Notes: generated from the letters alone by a model not told the origin. A stretch of 7,404 bases of DNA from Scatosoma sp045645245 (GCA_045645245.1 JAZRIK010000052.1:1-7404), one strand, 5' to 3'; positions 1-6,860 are shown, counted from the first letter of the stretch. Numbers and translations are program-made.

Positions 1-70
1 TACGTACCAATTCGGGCACGTTTTCTTCGTGTAAATTTGCAAAAATAACGCCAACTGCTGAAATAGCCAT
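1..70 (-). CDS. glgD: GlgD subunit of glucose-1-phosphate adenylyltransferase, N-terminal fragment
   Basis: Only the first 23 codons lie inside the window; the gene runs off the left edge. The translated start contains GVIFANLHEENVPELVR, which matches the characteristic GlgD opening (G-I-I-F-x-N-I-H-x-x-x-x-P-E-L-T). The ATG at 68-70 is preceded by AGGGGGAAAGTT, a strong ribosome binding site, and starts 13 bp after the glgC stop codon. In Bacillota GlgD is a GlgC paralogue that has lost most catalytic residues and forms a heterotetramer with GlgC, raising its activity. The position directly after glgC fits the common glgB-glgC-glgD order. Whether this copy lacks the catalytic residues cannot be seen here. 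The identification rests on a short stretch, but the context makes it firm. Confidence 0.88.
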   Translation of the reverse strand, partial: MAISAVGVIFANLHEENVPELVR

Positions 71-83
71 AACTTTCCCCCTA

Positions 84-1277
84 TTATGATAAAATATCGC
101 TTTCGTGTTTTTGACCTTCGCGAACGGTCACGTTTGCGCCAACGGCAATATCTCTGCCCAAAACAACGATTTCTGCGTTTGCATCCTTGTTCACGCCGAT
201 TTTAGCGCCTTCGCCCACCGTCACGTTTTCATCGATGATTGAATACGAAACAACCGCATTTGCTTTAATAACGCTGTTTGCAAGCACTACCGCGTCTTTT
301 ACAACCGCACCCTGTTCTACGATGACGTTGCTGCCCAAAATCGAGTTTTCAACGACGCCGTCGATTTCACAGCCAAGCGCGACCATCGAGTTTTTTACTA
401 CGCCGCTTTCGCCGATATGTTCAGGGGGCGCGAGCGGATTACGCGAGTGGATTTTCCACGACTTATCCCCTACGTCAAATACGGGGTTTTCGCCGAGCAA
501 GTCCATATTCGCTTCCCAAAGGGACGCGATCGTACCAACGTCTTTCCAATACCCTTCGAAGCGATAAGAGAACATTTTTTCGCCCGCGTTTAACATCGTA
601 GGCAATACGTCTTTACCAAAGTCTTTGGAAGAGTTAGGATTTGCGTCGTCTTCTTCTAAATATTTGAAAAGCTTTTTCGCATTGAAGATATAAATACCCA
701 TCGATGCAAGCGTACTCTTGGGAATTTTGGGTTTTTCTTCAAATTGATAAATCGAACCGTCGGGGTTTGTATTCAAAATACCAAAACGCGACGCTTCGGA
801 AAGCGGTACGTTGATTGCGGCAATCGTGCAATCCGCACCCGTTTCTTTATGTGCTTTCAGCATTGCGGCATAATCCATTTTATAGATATGGTCGCCGGAT
901 AAGATAAGCACGTATTCGGGATTATACATTTTCATAAAATGCAAATTTTGATAGATTGCGTTGGCTGTACCAGCGTACCAAGACGAGTTGGTTTTTGCTT
1001 GATACGGCGACAAAATATGTACCCCACCGTAGATTCTGTCCAAATCCCACGGTTGTCCGTTGCCGATATATTCGTTCAAAATCAGCGGTTGATATTGCGT
1101 AAGAACGCCTACTGTATCAATGCCGGAATTGATACAGTTAGAAAGCGGAAAGTCGATGATACGATACTTTGCGCCAAAGGCAACCGCAGGCTTTGCGATG
1201 TTTGTTGTTAATGCATAAAGACGGCTGCCTTGTCCTCCTGCTAAAAGCATAGCAACACATTCTTTTTTTCTTTGCAT
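84..1277 (-). CDS. glgC: Glucose-1-phosphate adenylyltransferase (ADP-glucose pyrophosphorylase), GlgC
   Basis: GlgC makes ADP-glucose and pyrophosphate from ATP and glucose-1-phosphate in the cytoplasm, the committed step of glycogen synthesis. The 397 residues have family-typical length. The nucleotidyltransferase domain covers about residues 8-260: the nucleotide-binding loop is GGQGSRL (14-20), followed by KPAVAFGAKYRIIDFPLSN (29-47), SGDHIYKMDY with the predicted metal-binding Asp129, FEEKPK (179-184) with the glucose-1-phosphate lysine, and YWKDVGT (243-249). From about residue 285 to the end the sequence shows hexapeptide-style V-x-x-x-x-I/V repeats of a left-handed beta-helix, the usual C-terminal domain. 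The loop has Gln where many homologues have Arg, Glu or Lys. The ATG is preceded by AAGGGAGG six bases upstream, an excellent ribosome binding site. It lies 17 bp after glgB and 13 bp before glgD, so it is surely in one transcript with them. Bacillota GlgC/GlgD enzymes are generally little affected by fructose-1,6-bisphosphate; that is family knowledge, not read from the sequence. Confidence 0.97.
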   Translation of the reverse strand: MQRKKECVAMLLAGGQGSRLYALTTNIAKPAVAFGAKYRIIDFPLSNCINSGIDTVGVLTQYQPLILNEYIGNGQPWDLDRIYGGVHILSPYQAKTNSSWYAGTANAIYQNLHFMKMYNPEYVLILSGDHIYKMDYAAMLKAHKETGADCTIAAINVPLSEASRFGILNTNPDGSIYQFEEKPKIPKSTLASMGIYIFNAKKLFKYLEEDDANPNSSKDFGKDVLPTMLNAGEKMFSYRFEGYWKDVGTIASLWEANMDLLGENPVFDVGDKSWKIHSRNPLAPPEHIGESGVVKNSMVALGCEIDGVVENSILGSNVIVEQGAVVKDAVVLANSVIKANAVVSYSIIDENVTVGEGAKIGVNKDANAEIVVLGRDIAVGANVTVREGQKHESDILS

Positions 1278-1294
1278 AAAAAACCTCCCTTATC

Positions 1295-3187
1295 TTAATT
1301 AATTTTTTTCAAATAGATACAGCTAAACTTTGGAAGAGTAAAGCATATAGCGTTTTCCTTTCCGTGGCTGAAATATTTTGTGGTTGTGTAGATATATTTT
1401 TTAATTTTACCGCTGCCGCCGTAGCGAACAGAATCGGAATTATATATCAGCTTATACTTTCCTGTTGGTAAGCCCAAACGATAATCTTGCAAATCTTCGC
1501 CGGAAAAATTGACCATAACAATCACCGATTCCCCCGCGCGGTCTTTGCGTTGATACGCGATAAAATTTCGATCGTTGTCATCCGCCGCTAACCATTCAAA
1601 GCCTTCCCACGAATCTTCTATTTCATAAAGAGGCGGGGTGGTTTTATAGAGATGATTTAACTCTTTTATCGCAATCGATAGTTTCTTGTGTAAAGGATAA
1701 TCTTTTAAGAAAAATTCTACCCCTTCGGCGTCGTTCCATTCTTTGAATTGTCCAAATTCCGAGCCCATAAAATTGAGCTTTTTACCGGGGTGCGACATCA
1801 TATAGCCCATAAAGGCGCGCACGCCCGCAAACTTTTCTTCGTAGGACCCAGGCATTTTACCGATGAGCGAATACTTACCGTGCACCACTTCATCGTGCGA
1901 GATGGGCAGTACGTAATTTTCGGAAAAAGCATACATCAACGAGAACGTCAGCTTATTGTGTTTATGTTGTCTAAACAGCGGGTTAGTTTCTAAATAGGAT
2001 AAAACGTCGTTCATCCAACCCATATTCCACTTAAAGTTAAATCCAAGCCCGCCGATGCTGGTCGGTTTCGTGACCATCGGCCAAGCGGTGGATTCTTCGG
2101 CGACCATTAACGCATAGGGATAATAGGCAAATACCGCTTCATTCAGTCGGCGTAAAAAAGCAACCGCTTCCAAATTTTTGTTCTCGCCGTATATGTTGGG
2201 CACCCATTCTCCCGGCTCTTTTTCATAATCTAAATACAGCATAGACGCAACCGCATCTACGCGTAATCCGTCTAAATGGTAGGTATCTAAAAGGAATAAT
2301 GCGGAAGAAATGAGGAAAGACACAACTTCGTTTCTGCCATAGTCAAACTTTCTCGTCCCCCAGCCCTTATGCTCCATACGGTCCCATTGCGACGCTTCGT
2401 ATAACGGCTCGCCGTCAAATTCATACAAACCAAAAGCGTCTTTGGGGAAATGCGCGGGAACCCAGTCTAAAATAACGCCTATGCCCGCCCTATGAAAGCA
2501 ATCGACAAGATACATAAAATCTTTGGGCGTGCCTAATCTGGAAGTGACGGCAAAATAGCCCGTCACCTGATACCCCCAAGAACCGTCGAAGGGATATTCG
2601 GTCAACGGCATAAATTCTACGTGCGTATATCCCATTTCTTTTACGTAGGCAACCAACTCGTCCGCTAACTGCCGATACGTTAAATATTCGCCGTTTTTTC
2701 CGCGCTTCCAAGAAAGTAAATTTACTTCGTAAATATTCATAGGTGCGGAATATACGTTCGTTTGCTCACGCTTTTCGCAATAATCTTTATCCTGCCAAGT
2801 GTATCCGTCTAAATGATAAATTTTAGATGCGTTCGAAGATGATACGGACGGCGTTTCACAATGAACGGCATACGGGTCGGCTTTGAAAAAAGATCTTCCG
2901 TCGTGCGTTGTTATAAAATACTTATACGAGTCGAATTCTTTAACGCCGGGAATAAAAAGCTCAAACGTTTCACCGTCAATCATTTTATGCATCAAATTTA
3001 AGGTAGTATTCCAGTTATTAAACGTTCCAACGACAGCAACGCTTTTTGCACGCGGAGCCCAAACGCGAAATACAACCCCTTTTTTACGGTTTTGCACGGT
3101 AGTATGCGCCCCTAATAATTGATATGACCTGAAATTTTCTCCGTGGTGAAATAAATGCAAAGGTATGTCTGTATAATTGTTTTGCAT
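1295..3187 (-). CDS. glgB: 1,4-alpha-glucan branching enzyme (GH13)
   Basis: GlgB cuts alpha-1,4-glucan chains and re-attaches the segment through an alpha-1,6 bond, branching glycogen. An N-terminal CBM48 carbohydrate-binding beta-sandwich covers about residues 30-115 (VVFRVWAP, FNNWN). The GH13 barrel follows at about 150-510, then a C-terminal beta domain. All conserved GH13 regions are present: region I DWVPAHFP (241-248), region II GLRVDAVASM with nucleophile Asp311, region III AEEST (363-367) with the acid/base Glu, and region IV SHDEVVHG with Asp432. It should therefore be active. At 630 residues it is the shorter form, lacking the extra N1 domain of the roughly 730-residue enterobacterial enzymes, as in Bacillus. 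The ATG has an AGAGGGGG ribosome binding site at 3191-3198. It is the first gene of the glg operon, with a promoter about 50 bp upstream. Confidence 0.97.
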   Translation of the reverse strand: MQNNYTDIPLHLFHHGENFRSYQLLGAHTTVQNRKKGVVFRVWAPRAKSVAVVGTFNNWNTTLNLMHKMIDGETFELFIPGVKEFDSYKYFITTHDGRSFFKADPYAVHCETPSVSSSNASKIYHLDGYTWQDKDYCEKREQTNVYSAPMNIYEVNLLSWKRGKNGEYLTYRQLADELVAYVKEMGYTHVEFMPLTEYPFDGSWGYQVTGYFAVTSRLGTPKDFMYLVDCFHRAGIGVILDWVPAHFPKDAFGLYEFDGEPLYEASQWDRMEHKGWGTRKFDYGRNEVVSFLISSALFLLDTYHLDGLRVDAVASMLYLDYEKEPGEWVPNIYGENKNLEAVAFLRRLNEAVFAYYPYALMVAEESTAWPMVTKPTSIGGLGFNFKWNMGWMNDVLSYLETNPLFRQHKHNKLTFSLMYAFSENYVLPISHDEVVHGKYSLIGKMPGSYEEKFAGVRAFMGYMMSHPGKKLNFMGSEFGQFKEWNDAEGVEFFLKDYPLHKKLSIAIKELNHLYKTTPPLYEIEDSWEGFEWLAADDNDRNFIAYQRKDRAGESVIVMVNFSGEDLQDYRLGLPTGKYKLIYNSDSVRYGGSGKIKKYIYTTTKYFSHGKENAICFTLPKFSCIYLKKIN

Positions 3188-3190
3188 AAT

Positions 3191-3271
3191 CCCCCTCTAA
3201 CCGTAAAGCTTAAAAAATAAACCATACGCGTATATTATGTATATTTTACCACATTCTTTAAATATTTTCAA
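3191..3271 (-). promoter_or_regulatory. Sigma-A promoter and leader of the glgBCD operon
   Basis: On the minus strand a -35 box TTGAAA (3266-3271) is followed by a 17-bp spacer and a -10 box TAAAAT (3243-3248). The bases TGG directly before the -10 make an extended -10 element. Transcription would start near 3236, giving a leader of about 50 nt that carries the AGAGGGGG ribosome binding site (3191-3198). The leader is too short for a typical riboswitch, so any control probably acts on initiation, perhaps through the repeats at 3343-3399 upstream. Confidence 0.75.
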
Positions 3272-3342
3272 GGGGTTTTTGAAAAAAAAGCAGGAAGTTT
3301 GACCACTTTTTTATAATAAAGTGTAATTATATCGCAAAAAGC

Positions 3343-3399
3343 TATGTGTGGCGCAGTAATTATGCTTTGCGTAGTATAGTTATTATGTCACGCATAGTA
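3343..3399. repeat. Three degenerate 16-bp repeats, TATG-N4-GCRYAGTA
   Basis: Three copies in the same orientation occur at 3343-3358, 3361-3376 and 3384-3399. Each has TATG, four variable bases, then GC, two bases (GC, GT or AT) and AGTA. Read on the minus strand, towards glgB, they are TACTRYGC-N4-CATA. Start-to-start distances are 18 and 23 bp, so they are not in a strict helical register. They lie between the coaE terminator and the glgB promoter, about 70-155 bp upstream of the glgB -35 box. They could be operator sites for a regulator of the glg operon, or part of a structured RNA on the plus strand. I do not recognise the motif. Confidence 0.55.
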
Positions 3400-3408
3400 C
3401 AATTTTAT

Positions 3409-3441
3409 AAAAAAAGGGGGCTGAATAATCCCCCTTTTTTT
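3409..3441. terminator. Bidirectional intrinsic terminator after polA-coaE
   Basis: A perfect 12-bp stem pairs seven A and GGGGG (3409-3420) with CCCCC and seven T (3430-3441) around a 9-nt loop. Because both arms end in A/T runs, it gives a U-tract on either strand. For the minus strand it begins 32 nt after the coaE stop codon, so it should end the polA-coaE transcript and insulate the glg promoter from it. Confidence 0.9.
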
Positions 3442-3455
3442 AACGTATTTTATTG

Positions 3456-3478
3456 TGTTTCACAAAAAATGTTTCATA
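3456..3478. repeat. 23-bp direct repeat, copy 1 (overlaps coaE stop)
   Basis: The copy reads TGTTTCAC, six A bases, then TGTTTCATA. It matches 21 of 23 positions with the copy at 4084-4106; both mismatches are A/T changes in the central six bases. Each copy is itself a pair of TGTTTCAY octamers spaced 14 bp apart. This copy covers the coaE stop codon (3474-3476) and the first bases after it, so its right half constrains the last codons of coaE. Confidence 0.75.
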
Positions 3479-4064
3479 GTGAGTTGATTATGAGCAAAGC
3501 TTCCCTTTCCAGTTGTGCAAGATCTCCTTTATTTTTTAGTATAATTGCATTAAGCTTTTTATAATGCGTCTTCGCTTCGTTCGTATCGTAGGCGAATTGA
3601 CTTTGCATCCGCTTGCTCACTTCTTCTCTTGTAAGATTGCTGCGTTTGATAACGGAAGTAATTCGTTCTTCTATATCGCGTTCTACTACTATAATTTTAT
3701 CAAATAAATGCTCATAACCGCACTCGAATAAAAGCGGTACTTCGGCAAAAACAAGTTTATCCTGCTCGCGCGCCATATCGTTTAATAAGCGCTTCATGAT
3801 CATCGGGTGCGCAATCGCATTTAATTTTTTAAGAGCCGTTTCATCATCAAACACGATGGAAGCAAGCTTCTTCGCATCGATACAATTATTGCGCACTACA
3901 TCAGGAAAAATGCCTGCAAGGCGTTTAACGTAGTCAACGTCGCAAAGCAGTTGTTTGTATATTTCATCGCAGGAAAAAACCTTGTAGCCGTATGCTTTGA
4001 TTATGTCGCACACCGTAGATTTACCGCTGCCGATTCCCCCTGTTATGGCTATCTTATACCCCAT
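3474..4064 (-). CDS. coaE: Dephospho-CoA kinase
   Basis: CoaE phosphorylates the 3'-hydroxyl of the ribose of dephospho-CoA with ATP, the last step of coenzyme A synthesis. With the start used here the protein has 196 residues, typical of the family. The P-loop GGIGSGKST lies at residues 8-16 or so, right after an IAIT beta-strand, followed by the SCDEI segment that takes the place of the usual DAD motif, the IAHP segment (about 84-87), AEVPLLFE (about 107-114) of the CoA-binding region, and RMQSQ in the place of the family's R-x-x-x-Q signature. The reading frame is open to a GTG at 4091, but the ATG at 4062-4064 is preferred. It has an AGGGA ribosome binding site eight bases upstream, the family usually starts just before the P-loop strand, and the GTG has no ribosome binding site. 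It lies 82 bp downstream of polA on the same strand, without a convincing terminator between, a pairing common in Bacillota. Confidence 0.95.
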   Translation of the reverse strand: MGYKIAITGGIGSGKSTVCDIIKAYGYKVFSCDEIYKQLLCDVDYVKRLAGIFPDVVRNNCIDAKKLASIVFDDETALKKLNAIAHPMIMKRLLNDMAREQDKLVFAEVPLLFECGYEHLFDKIIVVERDIEERITSVIKRSNLTREEVSKRMQSQFAYDTNEAKTHYKKLNAIILKNKGDLAQLEREALLIINSL

Positions 4065-4072
4065 ATAAATTA

Positions 4073-4077
4073 TCCCT
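4073..4077 (-). promoter_or_regulatory. Ribosome binding site that decides the coaE start
   Basis: AGGGA on the minus strand sits eight bases before the ATG at 4064. The alternative in-frame GTG at 4091 lies upstream of it and is preceded only by ATATATT. The site therefore favours the 196-residue product over a 205-residue one. Confidence 0.8.
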
Positions 4078-4083
4078 ATAATT

Positions 4084-4106
4084 TGTTTCACAATATATGT
4101 TTCATA
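4084..4106. repeat. 23-bp direct repeat, copy 2 (upstream of coaE)
   Basis: The copy reads TGTTTCAC, AATATA, then TGTTTCATA, 21 of 23 identical to the copy at 3456-3478 and in the same orientation. It lies between polA and coaE, about 20 bp before the coaE start. On the coding strand the two halves read ATGAAACA and GTGAAACA, 14 bp apart. The pair of copies brackets coaE, 628 bp apart. Confidence 0.75.
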
Positions 4107-4137
4107 AACGCAAGCGCGTGAACAAAAATCATGAAAC
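4099..4137. repeat. Inverted repeat between polA and coaE
   Basis: GTTTCAT (4099-4105) is complementary to ATGAAAC (4131-4137), with 25 nt between. A smaller stem, ACGC (4108-4111) with GCGT (4116-4119), can nest inside. The left arm is shared with the 23-bp repeat. No T-run follows on the minus strand, so it does not look like a terminator for polA. It may be an intercistronic RNA structure or an inverted third binding site of the same GTTTCAY motif. Confidence 0.4.
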
Positions 4138-4146
4138 GGTTTTTTG

Positions 4147-6741
4147 TTATTTGGCTAAAAACCAGTTTTCGGCACAGTCAACATCGGCGGTTAAAGGAAC
4201 ACGCAGCGTGACCGCATTTTCCATTTCTTCTTTTAACAGTTTGGATACCGCATCCACTTCGTCCTTGGGACAATCGATCAATAATTCGTCGTGTACCTGC
4301 AAAACGAGTTTTGCTTTGTAGCCGCCAAGCTTCAATTTTTTGTGCACGTTAATCATTGCAATTTTGATAATATCAGCGCTTGATCCCTGCAACGGCATAT
4401 TCATAGCCGCGCGTTCGCCAGACATACGCACGTTGCGGTTTGACGAATGAATTTCATTGATAACACGCCGACGGCCTAAAAGCGTGGTGACGTATCCGCC
4501 TTGCGTTGCAGTTGCAACGTTTTGCGCCATATATTCTTTTACGTCGGAATATAAAGCGAAATATTTATCGATATATTCTTGCGCCTGCTTGGGCGAAATG
4601 CTTAAATCATTTGAAAGGCCAAACGCACTAATACCGTAAATGATGCCAAAATTGACGGCTTTTGCAGCTCTGCGCATCGATGAAGTGACGTCGTTTAACC
4701 CAACGCCAAACACCTGCGACGCCGTAGTAGCGTGAATATCCAGCCCTTGACAGTACGCTTGAATTAATTCCTTACAACCGGAAAAATGCGCTAGCAGGCG
4801 AAGCTCGATTTGCGAATAGTCGGCGTCAATGAGCACGTTTCCTGCGCTTGCAATAAACAATTTGCGCAGTTCTTTCCCTTCGTCCGTTCTCACGGGAATA
4901 TTTTGCAGGTTGGGATTTGTACTGGAAAGACGCCCGGTGGTCGTATTCGTTTGATTGTAGGTTGTATGCACTCTACCTTTTACGACCAACGGCTTGAAAC
5001 CATCGATGTAGGTCGAATTGAGTTTTTGAACGGTACGGTATCTTAAAATTAAGCGTACAATTTCATACTCATCCGCATATTTTTCAAGTTCTTCCGCCGT
5101 TGTTTTATATGATTTACTATCCTTTTTCTTCTTTGCGCCACTGCCGATACGCAACTTTTCAAAGAGAATTTTTCCAAGCTGCTGCGTGGAATTTACGTTA
5201 AATTCTTCGCCGGCGAGTTCACAAATTCGTTGTCGCAGGCTTTCCTTTTCGCGGTTATAGCGAATGGATAATTCTTGCAAGGTGCCTTCATCGATACAAA
5301 CGCCCTGCTCTTCCATATCAAAAAGCACGCGCACAAGCGGCAACTCTACTTCTTGATAAAGCTTTCGTTCCGTTTTAGATAAAAGCGGTGCGTAATGCAA
5401 ATACAGCCAAGCAACGCCAAAGGCAGTATTTGCCGCGGGCAACCCGTGATAGTTTATGCAAAATTGCAGCCCATCTGCATTGCTAAAACCATCAGATAAG
5501 CATTTTATAATAGATACGTCGTCAAAAGGCGCTAAAAAAGCTATATCGTGCCATTTCAAGCGATGCATAACTTCTTTCGCGTTATAGACAATCAAGCGTT
5601 TTTGCCCCAAATAAATAGCTTTTAACACGCTTACGAGCTGATAATCGAAAAAGCCCGCGTCCAACAGCCCTATTTTGATGGGTAAAATATATTCAATGAG
5701 CGTTTTACCAAGCTTTCCGTCGTCTATACACGCAAACCGAAGCTCTTTATCATTCCAGTCGCAGGCAATAGAGCTTGCGCTTGTTTGTTTAAGAATATCA
5801 ATCGCTTCTTGTACGTTTTCTGGATAGACTTCGCTGACGGTGATTTGCGTGGGATCCGCATCGTTAGATTCTTGCGCTTCCGTGCTTGCATCGGAAAAAA
5901 TATCCAAGACAAGCAAGCTCTTAAATTCCAGCTGAATAAACTTCTCCCGCACAGCGGAAGAAAACGGCATTTTTAAGACGCAATCGCTCAAAGCGACGTC
6001 AATAGGCGCGTTCGTGTCAATAGTAGCAAGCTGATAGGAAAAATAAGCGCTTTCTTTGCCATCCACAAGCTTGCGATTGAGCGCACCTGAAATTTCGTCA
6101 ATATGCGCATATACGCCGTCTAAATTTCCATACGTTTGAATAAGTGTTTGCGCTGATTTCTCGCCAACGCCCGCAACCCCAGGAATGTTGTCCGATTTAT
6201 CCCCCATCAGCGCTTTCAAATCGATGATTTGCGCGGGAGTGAACCCCACTTCGTCTTGGAAATTTTGGCTTGTGAGCTCTAAAATATCGCTTACGCCCCT
6301 ACGCGTAAAGCAAACGCTGGTCGTATCGTCAACGAGCTGATACGAATCGCGATCCCCCGTATAAATATACGTTTGTACGTTGAATTTTTTCGCGATCGTG
6401 CCGATAACGTCGTCCGCTTCATAGCCGGCGAGCTCACAAATTTTAATGTTCATAGATTGAAGAACTTCTTTCAAAATCAGCATTTGTCGCGCCAAATCAT
6501 CCGGCATCGGCTTTCTTCCCGCCTTATAATCGGAATACAATTTATGGCGAAAGGTAGGCGCGTGCAAATCGAATGCAACGGCAAAATAAGTAGGCTTTTT
6601 ATCCGCGATAATTTTCAGCATCAATTTAACAAAGCCAAAAATTCCGTTGGTAGGTAAACCGTCTTTCGTTGTAAAAACAGGCGTTGCATAATACGCCCTA
6701 TTTAATAGACTATTGCCGTCGATTAGCACAAACGTTTCCAT
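4147..6741 (-). CDS. polA: DNA polymerase I, proofreading domain degenerate
   Basis: The protein removes RNA primers and fills gaps at Okazaki fragments and in excision repair. Its 864 residues match the usual length of Bacillota PolA. The N-terminal 5'-3' flap nuclease (about 1-290) keeps its metal ligands: Asp8, Asp58, EADD (108-111), TGDRD (Asp130, Asp132) and GDKSDNIPG (Asp181, Asp184). The middle domain (about 300-480) has lost the 3'-5' exonuclease motifs: the Exo I DxE is DWN (328-330), the Exo II N-x-K-x-D is NAKEV (387-391), and no Exo III Asp is seen. The polymerase domain is complete, with motif A DADYSQIELR (catalytic Asp641), the O-helix RRAAKAVNFGIIYG (690-703) and motif C QVHDE (Asp818). 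It should polymerise and cut flaps but not proofread. The ATG has AAGGA ten bases upstream. It is the first gene of a polA-coaE unit, with the promoter at 6774-6802. Confidence 0.97.
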   Translation of the reverse strand: METFVLIDGNSLLNRAYYATPVFTTKDGLPTNGIFGFVKLMLKIIADKKPTYFAVAFDLHAPTFRHKLYSDYKAGRKPMPDDLARQMLILKEVLQSMNIKICELAGYEADDVIGTIAKKFNVQTYIYTGDRDSYQLVDDTTSVCFTRRGVSDILELTSQNFQDEVGFTPAQIIDLKALMGDKSDNIPGVAGVGEKSAQTLIQTYGNLDGVYAHIDEISGALNRKLVDGKESAYFSYQLATIDTNAPIDVALSDCVLKMPFSSAVREKFIQLEFKSLLVLDIFSDASTEAQESNDADPTQITVSEVYPENVQEAIDILKQTSASSIACDWNDKELRFACIDDGKLGKTLIEYILPIKIGLLDAGFFDYQLVSVLKAIYLGQKRLIVYNAKEVMHRLKWHDIAFLAPFDDVSIIKCLSDGFSNADGLQFCINYHGLPAANTAFGVAWLYLHYAPLLSKTERKLYQEVELPLVRVLFDMEEQGVCIDEGTLQELSIRYNREKESLRQRICELAGEEFNVNSTQQLGKILFEKLRIGSGAKKKKDSKSYKTTAEELEKYADEYEIVRLILRYRTVQKLNSTYIDGFKPLVVKGRVHTTYNQTNTTTGRLSSTNPNLQNIPVRTDEGKELRKLFIASAGNVLIDADYSQIELRLLAHFSGCKELIQAYCQGLDIHATTASQVFGVGLNDVTSSMRRAAKAVNFGIIYGISAFGLSNDLSISPKQAQEYIDKYFALYSDVKEYMAQNVATATQGGYVTTLLGRRRVINEIHSSNRNVRMSGERAAMNMPLQGSSADIIKIAMINVHKKLKLGGYKAKLVLQVHDELLIDCPKDEVDAVSKLLKEEMENAVTLRVPLTADVDCAENWFLAK

Positions 6742-6773
6742 AATTTGTCAATCCTTATTATTTTGATAATATT

Positions 6774-6802
6774 ATTGTACCACGAATAAAAAAAAATCGC
6801 AA
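6774..6802 (-). promoter_or_regulatory. Sigma-A promoter of polA-coaE
   Basis: On the minus strand TTGCGA (-35, 6797-6802) and TACAAT (-10, 6774-6779) are separated by 17 bp, and TGG before the -10 makes an extended -10. Transcription would start near 6767, about 26 nt before the polA ATG. The spacer contains a run of nine T on this strand. Confidence 0.7.
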
Positions 6803-6845
6803 GAGAATATAAAATATTTCAAAAAAGATTTAAAAATTTCTAAAA
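6788..6845. promoter_or_regulatory. Helically phased A-tracts between the polA and tRNA promoters
   Basis: On the plus strand A-runs occur at 6788-6796, 6811-6814, 6821-6826, 6832-6836 and 6842-6845. Centre-to-centre distances are about 20.5, 11, 10.5 and 9.5 bp, close to one or two helical turns, so the DNA should be intrinsically bent. The last tracts end about 15 bp before the tRNA -35 box, where AT-rich DNA often acts as an UP element for stable-RNA promoters. Confidence 0.45.
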
Positions 6846-6860
6846 TTTGCTTGTAAATGC

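Larger units (their letters stand above)
3299..3441 (+). ncRNA. Candidate small RNA between glgB and coaE (putative)
   Basis: On the plus strand a promoter-like pair, TTGACC (3299-3304) and TGTAAT (3322-3327) with a 17-bp spacer, is followed about 80 bp later by a strong intrinsic terminator (3409-3441). The interval contains mutually exclusive stems: CGCAAA (3333-3338) can pair with TTTGCG (3366-3371), while the overlapping TGCGT (3368-3372) can instead pair with ACGCA (3390-3394). The layout of promoter, structured body and terminator with no open reading frame downstream on this strand is that of a small RNA gene of roughly 105 nt. The -10 box lacks the important second A. The terminator already has a job on the other strand, ending coaE, so the call is weak. 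Confidence 0.22.

Noticed and set aside
2490..2711. Minus-strand 73-codon frame inside glgB
   Set aside because: It is an out-of-frame shadow of the strongly conserved GH13 coding sequence.
3188..3242. Riboswitch in the glgB leader
   Set aside because: The leader predicted from the promoter is only about 50 nt and shows no strong stem or terminator before the ribosome binding site.
3346..3564. 72-codon plus-strand open frame across the intergenic repeats and terminator
   Set aside because: It reads through a perfect terminator hairpin into the antisense strand of coaE, has no clear ribosome binding site, and gives a low-complexity product.
4084..4106. Resemblance of TGTTTCAC to half of a ParB/Noc-type parS-like palindrome
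   Set aside because: The half-sites here are direct repeats 14 bp apart, not an inverted 16-bp palindrome, so the known site is not matched.
3456..4106. CRISPR-like array from the repeated 23-mer
   Set aside because: There are only two copies, 628 bp apart, with a complete coaE gene between them.
4099..4137. Intrinsic terminator between polA and coaE
   Set aside because: The stem is 7 bp of mostly A/T with a 25-nt loop, and no U-run follows on the minus strand.
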